The notes beneath the pieces are model-generated. The model saw only the letters and a program-made list of their open reading frames with translations, was not told the DNA's origin and ran no database searches. Made by a program: the position numbers and the translations under genes. From JALORV01 sp963780715 (GTDB lineage Bacteria > Pseudomonadota > Gammaproteobacteria > Burkholderiales > Burkholderiaceae_F), in assembly GCA_963780715.1 (NCBI GenBank), contig CAWADK010000007.1:61132-125131 (forward strand): DNA of 64,000 nucleotides. Reading direction: 5' to 3'. Of this stretch, positions 54,286 through 61,802 are shown one piece after another; within the stretch, counting starts at the first letter, position 1; the number at the start of each line of letters is the position of its first letter.

Positions 54286-54684
54286 GTGCGGCCGGGGAGC
54301 ATCCGGGCGGCCCTGCTGGGCCTGCTGGCGAGTGCGCTCATCGCCTGCTCGCCGGGCGGTGCGCGCGAGCAGGCGGGCGGACTCGTCGGCGAAGTAGCCC
54401 TCGCGGATCTGCCGCCGCAGGCGCAGGAAACGCTGGATCTGATCAAGAAGGGCGGGCCGTTCCCGTACCGACGGGACGGGGCTGTGTTCGGCAATCGCGA
54501 GGGTCATCTGCCCAAGCAGCCGCGCGGGTACTACACCGAGTACACGGTCAGGACGCCCTGGGAGCGCGACCGCGGCGCACGACGGATCGTCGCGGGTCGC
54601 GGCCATTCGGGCAATCCGGCCACCGGCGGCGAGTACTACTACACCGACGATCACTACAACTCGTTTCGACGGATACGCGAATGA
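54286..54684 (+). CDS. Secreted guanyl-specific ribonuclease (RNase N1/T1-Sa family), lipoprotein signal
   Basis: The 132-residue protein starts (GTG) with a hydrophobic signal ending LIAC, a lipobox at Cys21, so the enzyme is probably anchored to a membrane or exported. The mature part matches small guanyl RNases: DLPPQAQETLDLI, PFPYRRDGAVFGNREG, a YTEYTVRTPW strand with the general-base Glu, GARRIVAG with an Arg, and DDHYNSFRRI with the catalytic His. It lies one base after the maeB stop; its stop overlaps the barstar start by 4 bp (ATGA). Such genes pair with a cytosolic inhibitor. Confidence 0.88.
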   Translation: MRPGSIRAALLGLLASALIACSPGGAREQAGGLVGEVALADLPPQAQETLDLIKKGGPFPYRRDGAVFGNREGHLPKQPRGYYTEYTVRTPWERDRGARRIVAGRGHSGNPATGGEYYYTDDHYNSFRRIRE

Positions 54685-55085
54685 CGCAGAGTTCCGACAG
54701 TGCTCCGGGCCGGCTGCCCAGTCATGTGGTGCGCTCGATGCGTGGACTCGATCGCGCCGAGGTTCGCACATGGGCCAAGCGCAGCGGACAGCGGCTGATC
54801 GAGGTGGATCTCGCCGGCTGTGTCGACAAGCCGGCCGTCCTGCGCGCGATCGCGCAGGCGTTTGCATTGCCGGCCTGGTTCGGGATGAACCTCGACGCGC
54901 TCTACGATTCGCTCACGGAGTTGCGCGAGCAACAACCGGCGGAAGGCTACGTCGTTCTGCTCGACCGGTTGCCGCGCACCGCCCAGTTCGATGCCGAGCA
55001 GCGCGCCGCGCTGCTCGATGTCTTCCGCGATGTCGTCGAGGACTTCGCTGACGCGAAGGTCCCTTTTCGCGTGCTGTACAGCTGA
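54681..55085 (+). CDS. Barstar-family ribonuclease inhibitor
   Basis: The 134-residue protein matches the barstar fold: SMRGLDRAEVRTW, a strand VDLAGCVDKPAVLRAIAQAFALPAWFGMNLDALYDSLTELRE and the late VVLLDRLPR. The alpha-helix 2 region FGMNLDALYDSL carries Asp residues that fill the RNase active site in barnase-barstar. No signal peptide, so it acts in the cytoplasm and would protect the cell from the RNase before export. Gene order, RNase then inhibitor with overlap, resembles Streptomyces/Burkholderia RNase pairs. Confidence 0.88.
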   Translation: MTQSSDSAPGRLPSHVVRSMRGLDRAEVRTWAKRSGQRLIEVDLAGCVDKPAVLRAIAQAFALPAWFGMNLDALYDSLTELREQQPAEGYVVLLDRLPRTAQFDAEQRAALLDVFRDVVEDFADAKVPFRVLYS

Positions 55086-55089
55086 ACCG

Positions 55090-55509
55090 TCAGCCGCGCG
55101 GCATCATCTTCGAGAGTTCGGCCAGCGCGCTGTCGATGCCGCCCGCCGGCATCTGGCCCTGGGGCGTCATGCGGTCGATCATCTGCGGCAGCATGTCGGC
55201 GAGCCCGCCCGAGAGCGATCCGAGGTCCATGCCGCTGCTGGCGGCCATCTGCTGCAGTTGCCCCTGCCCGAAAACCTGCATCAACTGCTCGGGCGAAATC
55301 GGCAGATTCTGGCCCGTCGAAATCCACGAATTCAGCTCGGCGCCGAGGCCGGCCTGCTGGAACTGCTGTGCCAGGCCGGACAGTCCTCCGAACTGCCCGT
55401 TGCTGGAGAGCATCTGCAGCAGCAATTGCAGCAGGGGATTGGCGGCGCCTTGCCCCGTCGTCGTCGACGAGCCGGCAAGACCGGAAAGCAGTGAATCGAG
55501 AATGTTCAT
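55090..55509 (-). CDS. YidB/DUF937-family protein
   Basis: A 139-residue protein with a DUF937/YidB domain: MNILDSLLSGLAG then repeats of Gln/Leu-rich helices, LSGLAQQFQQAGLGAELNSWISTGQNLPISPEQLMQVFG, typical of that family. No function is known. An ideal GGAGG site lies before the ATG. It starts 31 bases after the rsmE stop (same strand), and its 3' end is convergent with barstar. Its sequence is low complexity. Confidence 0.82.
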   Translation of the reverse strand: MNILDSLLSGLAGSSTTTGQGAANPLLQLLLQMLSSNGQFGGLSGLAQQFQQAGLGAELNSWISTGQNLPISPEQLMQVFGQGQLQQMAASSGMDLGSLSGGLADMLPQMIDRMTPQGQMPAGGIDSALAELSKMMPRG

Positions 55510-55540
55510 GGGACCTCCAAGGGAAATGGCAACGTAGGTT

Positions 55541-56302
55541 TCAGGAATCCGACTGCGCACCGGGCACTGCTCGCAGGTCGCCCGCCATGGCCTGAAGGAC
55601 GACGAGGGCGGCGAGGCCCGCGGTTTCCGTGCGCAGGATACGCGGACCCAGGCGCGCGGGACGATAACCAGCACGCGCGGCGAGCGCCTGCTCGTTGTCG
55701 TCGAAGCCGCCCTCGGGGCCGATCGCCAAGGCGACGGCCGCAACCGCGTTGGCCGCCGCCAGCAGCGGTTCGGGGGCGCGGGGATCGAGCACGATGCCGC
55801 GCGCGCCTTGCGCGACCGCGTCCCGCAGGCCCCGCTCGAGCGAAGTGGCGGCCGTGATCGCGGGCGTCCTGTTGCGCCCGCTCTGGCAGCAGGCCGCGAC
55901 GACGATCTCGCGCAGGCGCGCGAGCCGCCGCTCCATCCGGGGTCCATCCAGGTGGACCACGCTGCGTGCCGTGGGCACGAGCGTGATGCCCGTCACGCCG
56001 AGCTCGACCGCCTTCTCGGCAATCCATTCGAGCTTGTCGGTGGCCACCCAGGCCTGCACGAGTGTCACGGCGAGCGATGACTCGCGTTCGATCGGATCGA
56101 ATCGTTCCAGGTTCGCCCAGGCACGGGCCCCCTGCACACTCAGGTGTGCGGAAAACTCACCGCCCTTGCCGTTGAACACGGTGACGGGATCGCCCTCGCG
56201 CAGGCGCAGGACGCGCACCGCATGGTGTGCCACTTCCGGCGGAAGGGGCGTCTCATCGCCCTCGGTGAGAGCGGCATCGACGAAGAAGCGCGCCTGCGGC
56301 AT
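55541..56302 (-). CDS. rsmE: 16S rRNA m3U1498 methyltransferase RsmE
   Basis: RsmE methylates N3 of U1498 in 16S rRNA. The 253-residue product has an N-terminal PUA-like domain (HHAVRVLRLREGD) and a SPOUT methyltransferase domain with GPEGGF, LGPRILRTETA and EKAVELGVTGITLVPT. All SPOUT knot motifs are intact. Located after the speD-speE fusion gene (downstream on the minus strand) and before the YidB-like gene. Confidence 0.94.
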   Translation of the reverse strand: MPQARFFVDAALTEGDETPLPPEVAHHAVRVLRLREGDPVTVFNGKGGEFSAHLSVQGARAWANLERFDPIERESSLAVTLVQAWVATDKLEWIAEKAVELGVTGITLVPTARSVVHLDGPRMERRLARLREIVVAACCQSGRNRTPAITAATSLERGLRDAVAQGARGIVLDPRAPEPLLAAANAVAAVALAIGPEGGFDDNEQALAARAGYRPARLGPRILRTETAGLAALVVLQAMAGDLRAVPGAQSDS

Positions 56303-56364
56303 CCCGGTGAATCTCCTCGGGGCGCAAGCTTACGGCGAGAGCCCCGGTCCCGTGCACGACACCG

Positions 56365-56394
56365 CAACAAAAAGGCCGGCTTGCGCCGGCCTTC
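56365..56394 (-). terminator. Intrinsic terminator of the speD-speE gene
   Basis: On the minus strand, AAGGCCGGC-GCAA-GCCGGCCTT followed by TTTTT and TTG is a strong 9-bp stem with a U-tract, 46 bases after the fusion gene's stop. Confidence 0.9.
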
Positions 56395-56439
56395 GGGTCG
56401 AGCGGCGATCGCGCGCCGGCCCGACAATGGGAGCCGACG

Positions 56440-57762
56440 TCAGGCAGCTCGCAGGTGGGCAACGCGCGCGCTGCCGCTGGGCGCGGGTGAGCCGACCAGG
56501 TCCTGGACGAAAAGCGGCAGCGTGAAGAGTGCCGCGTGCATCGCCGGGTGATAAAAGCGCAGGTCGCCGATCTTCCGCTCAGTCAGACGCTGGGCGATCG
56601 TGTCCACCGGCATCGCGCGCGGATCCACGGTGTCACTCGCCACCGCCAGGCACCACTGCGAGCCGTAGAGCGGGATGAACAGGGACAGAGGGGCGACGTG
56701 ACGGAAGACCTTCTGCAGGTTCGCGGCGTTCTTGCGCACGGTGTCGGCCTGATACACGGGTGAGCCCAGGTGCAGTGTCAGCAGGCCGCCTGGCTTGAGG
56801 CAGCGCTGGCACAGGCGGAAGAACTCTTCCGTGTACAGATGGAACGCCGGCGTGTCGGGATCCGTGAGGTCCAGCACGATCACGTCGAACTTCTCGGCGG
56901 TCGACTTCACGTACTCGTAACCGTCGCCGATCCTGATCTCGAGGCGAGGATCGTCGAGCGCTCCCTTGTGGATGCTGCCGAGGTAGCGCCTCGAAATGTC
57001 GATGACGACCGGATCGAGTTCCGCCATCACGATGCGCTTGATGCTCGGATGCTTGAACAGTTCTTCCGACGATCCGCCGTCGCCGCCGCCGATCACTAGG
57101 ACGGACTCCGGATGCGGATGCGCGAGTGCCGCCGGATGCGTCATGCACTCGTGATAGAAGAATTCGTCGCCTTCGGATGTCATCAGGCGACCGTCGAGGC
57201 GGAAGAGCCGCCCGAACTGGTGTGTGTCCAGCACTTCAATGCGCTGATACTCGGACTCGATTTCGGCCAGCTTCTCCTTGACCGTGAAGCCGTAGCCTGA
57301 GTGCGCATTCAGCCAGTCGAAGCTCAACTGTCCTGGCTGGTGCTCGACCACAGGCTCGAGCGCGGGAGTGGCAGCAGACGTCCCGAGTGCGACGTCACCG
57401 CGCGTGATTCGATTGACGACCTGGCTCTGCGGCCGGAATGCGAGCAGCAAAGTGTCGAACAGCTGTTCGGCCTTGCCCGTGTTGTCTTCGGTGAAGTTGC
57501 AGACGTAGACGTCGAGCGTGACGCCGCGCCGCTCGGGCCACGTATGGATCGCGAAGTGGGACTCGGCGAGCAGGATCGTGCCCGTGATGCCGCCCGGCTG
57601 GCCATTCCAGTCCGGAAAGACATGCCACGTCTCGTCGACGATGGTGAGATTGGCGTCGAGCGTGGCCTTGCGGCACAGCGACGACAGCGTTTCGAGATCC
57701 GTGAGAGTGGCTGCGTTGCAGCCGCATTCGAACAGATCGCCAGTCAGGTGAAGGCCTTGCAT
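56440..57762 (-). CDS. Fused S-adenosylmethionine decarboxylase-spermidine synthase (SpeD-SpeE)
   Basis: The 440-residue protein combines two polyamine enzymes. Residues 1-115 are an AdoMet decarboxylase of the bacterial SpeD type, with the self-cleavage pair Glu67-Ser68 in ESHFAIHTWPE that would give the pyruvoyl group. Residues 150-435 are a spermidine synthase (SpeE) with a GGGDGG SAM-type loop (225-230), ELDPVVID and DLTDPDTPA containing the conserved acidic residues. The fusion would channel decarboxylated AdoMet to putrescine. Such fusions are reported in a few bacteria. Start at MQGLHLTGDLFEC. Confidence 0.9.
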   Translation of the reverse strand: MQGLHLTGDLFECGCNAATLTDLETLSSLCRKATLDANLTIVDETWHVFPDWNGQPGGITGTILLAESHFAIHTWPERRGVTLDVYVCNFTEDNTGKAEQLFDTLLLAFRPQSQVVNRITRGDVALGTSAATPALEPVVEHQPGQLSFDWLNAHSGYGFTVKEKLAEIESEYQRIEVLDTHQFGRLFRLDGRLMTSEGDEFFYHECMTHPAALAHPHPESVLVIGGGDGGSSEELFKHPSIKRIVMAELDPVVIDISRRYLGSIHKGALDDPRLEIRIGDGYEYVKSTAEKFDVIVLDLTDPDTPAFHLYTEEFFRLCQRCLKPGGLLTLHLGSPVYQADTVRKNAANLQKVFRHVAPLSLFIPLYGSQWCLAVASDTVDPRAMPVDTIAQRLTERKIGDLRFYHPAMHAALFTLPLFVQDLVGSPAPSGSARVAHLRAA

Positions 57763-58243
57763 CTTCGTCCCCCAGCAGGTCCGCCCTTATCGACCTGAAT
57801 CGCGACTTGCGTCGCAACCCCACGATCCGGGACCCACGCGCTGTGGCGCGGCGCATAGGTCCTAGCAGCTTGCGCTGCTCCTGCTGGCTTTGGCGGGATG
57901 CTGCCTAACGGCACGTTGCCTTCGTTCACCTGCAACCCTTGCAGAGCGAATCTGGCGCCCGTTGCTTCCTTTTCTGGTTCCGGATCGAATTTGGAAAAGC
58001 CGTGCATAGTACCGCAAACCACCGCGTACTCAAGCACTTGGAGCGTGCCCGCGGGTAAGTTTGGAGTGACGCTTCAACTGCGCACTGTCCGTGGTCAACG
58101 CCGGGCGCCGCGGCTTGCAGGAGCGGCGTCGGCCGCGGCGTGTTTGCTAACATTTCGCCTCTGCGGTGGCGCCGGCGGCCCATTGTTTGCCGAGGACGCC
58201 GCGCCCGCCCGCCACCTGACTGCCTGATGCGAGACGCGCGACG
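57763..58243. other. speD-speE / tkt divergent spacer (480 bp)
   Basis: No firm gene. An 87-codon minus-strand frame (57744-58007, beginning MHGFSKFDPEPEK) overlaps the fusion gene's first codons. It lacks a clear ribosome-binding site and its composition looks unlike its neighbours; I regard it as doubtful. A TTTGCTAACATTTCG region 92 bases before tkt could be a promoter but no spacing is convincing. Confidence 0.5.
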
Positions 58244-60292
58244 ATGAACGACGCCCCACCCCTCCGCGCGGCCTCACTGTCCTTGCGTACCCAGATGGCC
58301 AACGCGCTGCGCGCGCTGGCCATGGACGCGGTCCAGAAAGCCAACTCGGGCCATCCCGGGATGCCGATGGGCATGGCGGAGATCGCCGTCGCGCTGTGGA
58401 GTGGACATCTCGCCCACAACCCGGAAAACCCGCACTGGCTGAATCGTGACCGGTTCGTGCTTTCGAACGGCCACGGCTCGATGCTGCATTACGCGCTGCT
58501 GCATCTCACGGGCTATGCGTTGCCGATCGAAGAACTGATCCGCTTCCGCCAGTTCGGCAGCCGCACGCCCGGCCATCCGGAGTTCGGGCTGACGCCGGGC
58601 ATCGAGACGACGACGGGTCCGCTGGGGCAGGGCCTGGCCAACGCGGTCGGCATGGCGCTCGCCGAGAAGCTGCTGGCCGCCGAGTTCAATCGGCCCGGCT
58701 TTGACGTTGTCGACCATCGAACCTATGTGTTCGTCGGCGACGGTTGCCTGATGGAGGGCGTGTCGCACGAAGCGGCGTCGCTCGCCGGGACCTGGCGGCT
58801 CAACAAGCTGATCGCGATCTACGACGACAACGGCATCTCGATCGACGGCCATGTGAAAGGCTGGTTCAACGACGACACGGCCCGACGCTTTGAGGCGTAC
58901 GGCTGGAACGTCATCGGCCCGGTCGACGGCCACGACGTCGATGCCGTGGACCGCGCGCTCGCTGCGGCCAGGGCTGAGACACAGCGGCCGACACTGGTCA
59001 TTGCGCGCACCGTCATCGGCAAGGGTTCGCCAGGTCGCGCGGGCAGTGAGAAGGCGCATGGGGAGGCGCTGGGCGAAGCCGAAATCGCCGCCACGCGAGC
59101 CGCGATCGGCTGGCCGCACGCGCCCTTCGTCGTCCCGCGCGACGTCAGCGCAGCGTGGGATGCGCGTGCGCGCGGCCGACGGCTCGAGTCCGCGTGGAAC
59201 GAGCGATTCGACGCGTACGCGCGACAGTTCCCGCGGGAAGCCGCCGAGCTCAAGCGGCGCGTCGCCGGCGACCTGCCCCGCGAGTACGCGACGACATTGA
59301 CGGCCGCGATCGATGCGGCAGCGGCGAAGCGCGAGACCCTCGCCACGCGCAAGGCCTCACAGCTGGCGCTCGAAGCACTGGCGCCGGCCTTGCCCGAGTT
59401 CCTCGGCGGTTCCGCGGACCTCACCGGCAGCAACCTCACGAAGTGGAGCAAGGCCAAGGCGCTCACGCCGGAGGCGCTCGACGGCCGCCACATCCACTAC
59501 GGCGTGCGCGAATTCGGCATGAGCGCGATTGCCAACGGCATCGCACTGCACGGTGGCTTCATTCCCTTCGTCGGCACTTTCCTCGTCTTTTCCGACTACG
59601 CGCGCAATGCAGTGCGCATGTCGGCGCTGATGAAGCAGCGCGTGATCTACGTCTTCACGCACGACTCGATCGGTCTCGGCGAGGACGGCCCGACCCACCA
59701 GGCGGTGGAGCACGCGTCGAGCCTGCGCCTCATTCCCAACCTCGATGTCTGGCGCCCGGCCGATCCGGTCGAAACGCTGGTGGCCTGGGCGGCCGCCATC
59801 GAGCGGCGCGACGGGCCGACGAGCCTGCTGCTGTCGCGCCAGAACGTGGCCTACGTCGCGGGTGCGCGTGACATCGCGGACGTGCGACGCGGCGCCTATG
59901 TGCTGGCGGAGGCAACGGGCGGCGCGCGGCGCGCGCGCGCAGTGCTGATCGCGACCGGCTCCGAACTGCCGCTCGCCGTCGAGGCGCAGCGGGTGCTGGA
60001 GGCTTCCGGCATGCCGGTGCGCGTCGTGTCCATGCCATCGACCTCGGTGTTCGATCGCCAGAGTGTCGAGTACAAGTCGAGCGTGCTGCCGCCACGCGTG
60101 CCGCGCATTGCGATCGAGGCCGGCGTCACGGACTTCTGGTGGAAGTACGTTCGCGCCGACGGTGCGGTGATCGGAGTCGATCGCTTCGGCGACTCCGCGC
60201 CGGCCGCCGACGTTTTCAGGCATTTCGGGTTCACGGTCGACAACGTCGTCGCCACCGTGAACGCAGTCATCGCAGAGGGGAAAAGGAAGTGA
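58244..60292 (+). CDS. tkt: Transketolase
   Basis: Transketolase moves two-carbon units between pentose phosphates using thiamine diphosphate. The 682-residue product has GHPGMPMGMAEIA, the ThDP motif GDGCLMEGVSHEA, the VDGHDVDAV region and LGEDGPTHQAVEHASSLR in the Pyr domain. Complete. Its stop overlaps the gap start by 4 bp (GTGA), so they are coupled; the tkt-gap pair is standard in Burkholderiales and supports the taxonomic placement. Confidence 0.97.
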   Translation: MNDAPPLRAASLSLRTQMANALRALAMDAVQKANSGHPGMPMGMAEIAVALWSGHLAHNPENPHWLNRDRFVLSNGHGSMLHYALLHLTGYALPIEELIRFRQFGSRTPGHPEFGLTPGIETTTGPLGQGLANAVGMALAEKLLAAEFNRPGFDVVDHRTYVFVGDGCLMEGVSHEAASLAGTWRLNKLIAIYDDNGISIDGHVKGWFNDDTARRFEAYGWNVIGPVDGHDVDAVDRALAAARAETQRPTLVIARTVIGKGSPGRAGSEKAHGEALGEAEIAATRAAIGWPHAPFVVPRDVSAAWDARARGRRLESAWNERFDAYARQFPREAAELKRRVAGDLPREYATTLTAAIDAAAAKRETLATRKASQLALEALAPALPEFLGGSADLTGSNLTKWSKAKALTPEALDGRHIHYGVREFGMSAIANGIALHGGFIPFVGTFLVFSDYARNAVRMSALMKQRVIYVFTHDSIGLGEDGPTHQAVEHASSLRLIPNLDVWRPADPVETLVAWAAAIERRDGPTSLLLSRQNVAYVAGARDIADVRRGAYVLAEATGGARRARAVLIATGSELPLAVEAQRVLEASGMPVRVVSMPSTSVFDRQSVEYKSSVLPPRVPRIAIEAGVTDFWWKYVRADGAVIGVDRFGDSAPAADVFRHFGFTVDNVVATVNAVIAEGKRK

Positions 60293-61299
60293 CCATCAAA
60301 GTTGCCATCAATGGCTACGGCCGCATCGGCCGCAACATCCTGCGCGCGCACTATGAAGGCGGCAAGAAGCACGACATCCAGATCGTCGCGATCAACGATC
60401 TCGGCGATCCGCAGACCAACGCGCACCTGACGAAGTACGACACGACGCACGGCACGTTTCCCGGCACGGTCGCAGTCGACGGCGACTCGATGGTCGTCAA
60501 CGGCGACCGCATCAAGGTGCTTGCGAACCGCAACCCGGCCGAGCTGCCCTGGGCGGCGCTCGGTGTGGACGTCGTGCTCGAGTGCACGGGCTTCTTCACC
60601 AGCAAGGAGAAGGCCTCGGCGCACCTGAAGGGCGGCGCAAAGAAGGTCATCATCTCGGCGCCGGGCGGCAAGGACGTCGACGCGACCATCGTCTACGGCG
60701 TCAACCACGGAGTGCTGAAGGCCACGCACACGGTGATCTCCAATGCCTCGTGCACGACCAACTGCCTCGCGCCGCTGGTCAAGCCGCTGCACGAGAAGAT
60801 CGGACTGGTCAACGGCCTGATGACGACGGTGCACGCGTACACCAACGATCAGGTGCTCACGGATGTCTATCACGAGGACCTGCGCCGCGCGCGCGCTGCC
60901 GCCCACAACATGATCCCGACCAAGACCGGCGCCGCGGCGGCGGTCGGCCTCGTCATGCCCGAACTGAACGGCAAGCTCGACGGCTATGCGATCCGCGTGC
61001 CGACGATCAACGTGTCGATCGTCGACCTGTCGTTCATCGCCGCGCGCGACACGACGGCCGACGAGGTCAACAGCATCATGAAGGCCGCGGCCGCGGGCGA
61101 GCTCAAGGGCGTGCTGGGCTACAACACCGATCCGCTCGTCTCCAGCGACTTCAACCACGACGCGCGCTCGTCGATCTTCGATGCCACGCTGACCAAGGTC
61201 TCGGGCCGCCTCGTCAAGGTCTCCAGCTGGTATGACAACGAATGGGGCTTCAGCAACCGGATGCTGGACACGACGGTTGCGTTGATGGCAGCCAAGTAG
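60289..61299 (+). CDS. gap: Glyceraldehyde-3-phosphate dehydrogenase, type I
   Basis: GAPDH oxidises glyceraldehyde-3-phosphate with NAD. The 336-residue product starts (GTG) TIKVAINGYGRIGRNILRAHYEGG; the catalytic Cys155 is in SNASCTTNCLAPL and the HAYTNDQ and SWYDNEWGFSNRMLD segments are typical. The last 49 bases are exactly repeated 148 bp downstream (see repeat), so the 3' end of this gene exists twice. It is co-translated with tkt. Confidence 0.97.
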   Translation: MTIKVAINGYGRIGRNILRAHYEGGKKHDIQIVAINDLGDPQTNAHLTKYDTTHGTFPGTVAVDGDSMVVNGDRIKVLANRNPAELPWAALGVDVVLECTGFFTSKEKASAHLKGGAKKVIISAPGGKDVDATIVYGVNHGVLKATHTVISNASCTTNCLAPLVKPLHEKIGLVNGLMTTVHAYTNDQVLTDVYHEDLRRARAAAHNMIPTKTGAAAAVGLVMPELNGKLDGYAIRVPTINVSIVDLSFIAARDTTADEVNSIMKAAAAGELKGVLGYNTDPLVSSDFNHDARSSIFDATLTKVSGRLVKVSSWYDNEWGFSNRMLDTTVALMAAK

Positions 61300-61301
61300 C
61301 C
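61251..61301 (+). repeat. Copy 1 of the gap 3'-end repeat
   Basis: The last 49 bases of gap plus 2 bases. Begins CAGCAACCGGATGCTGG and ends in the stop codon region. Confidence 0.9.
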
Positions 61302-61339
61302 GGCCGGGGAAGGATGCCATTCGTTGGGGCGGAGGCTCA

Positions 61340-61358
61340 CCTCGCGCGGCGCGCGAGG
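61340..61358. repeat. CCTCGCGC hairpin between gap copies
   Basis: CCTCGCGC-GGC-GCGCGAGG is a perfect 8-bp stem; GCCGC-GTA-GCGGC follows. Resembles REP-type hairpins rather than a terminator. Confidence 0.5.
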
Positions 61359-61398
61359 TTAAGCCGCGTAGCGGCGGCCGACGCCACAACCCCAGGAT

Positions 61399-61449
61399 CA
61401 GCAACCGGATGCTGGACACGACGGTTGCGTTGATGGCAGCCAAGTAGCC
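61399..61449 (+). repeat. Copy 2 of the gap 3'-end repeat (exact)
   Basis: Identical to bases 61251-61301 over 51 bases, 148 bp downstream. Confidence 0.95.
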
Positions 61450-61476
61450 CGCCGCCGAAGCCATGACTCCAGGCTG

Positions 61477-61520
61477 AGCAACCGGATGCAGGATGCGATG
61501 GTTGCTCCGAGGGCTGCCCA
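61477..61520 (+). repeat. Copy 3 of the gap 3'-end repeat (diverged)
   Basis: AGCAACCGGATGCAGGA begins a degenerate third copy with several mismatches; about 78 bp after copy 2. Its alignment is still evident over some 40 bases. Confidence 0.6.
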
Positions 61521-61802
61521 CTGATACGGGCCTGCGCGGGGTCCCGCGACCACCGATCGGTGGGGTCCCGCTAGTGCGTTCGGCCGAAGCGCCGGAAACC
61601 ATCCCGACACCCTGCCTCCAGTAATCTCGGAGGCACTCTCGCGCGTTGATGAGGTCAGAGCCTGCGAGGTGCATGTCGTTCCTCCGGGAACGACGATTTC
61701 GTCCGCCTTTTCAGCCGTCCGGGACGGCGGCCGCTCTGACAGCATCGGGAACCGGCGGTTGACCTGACCGACGGCTGGGAAACAGGTTCAGGAGCACATT
61801 CG

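Larger units (their letters stand above)
61300..61802. other. gap-S8 protease spacer with repeated gap 3' ends
   Basis: About 500 bases without a gene. After gap come a GC-rich hairpin region, an exact copy of the gap 3' end, then a diverged third copy, then an A/T-poor stretch with a CCACCGATCGGTGG palindrome near 61550. No transcription terminator with a T tract is evident. Confidence 0.55.

Noticed and set aside
57744..58007. Small minus-strand gene before the SpeD-SpeE fusion
   Set aside because: No ribosome-binding site, neutral composition and overlap with the fusion gene; no family recognised.
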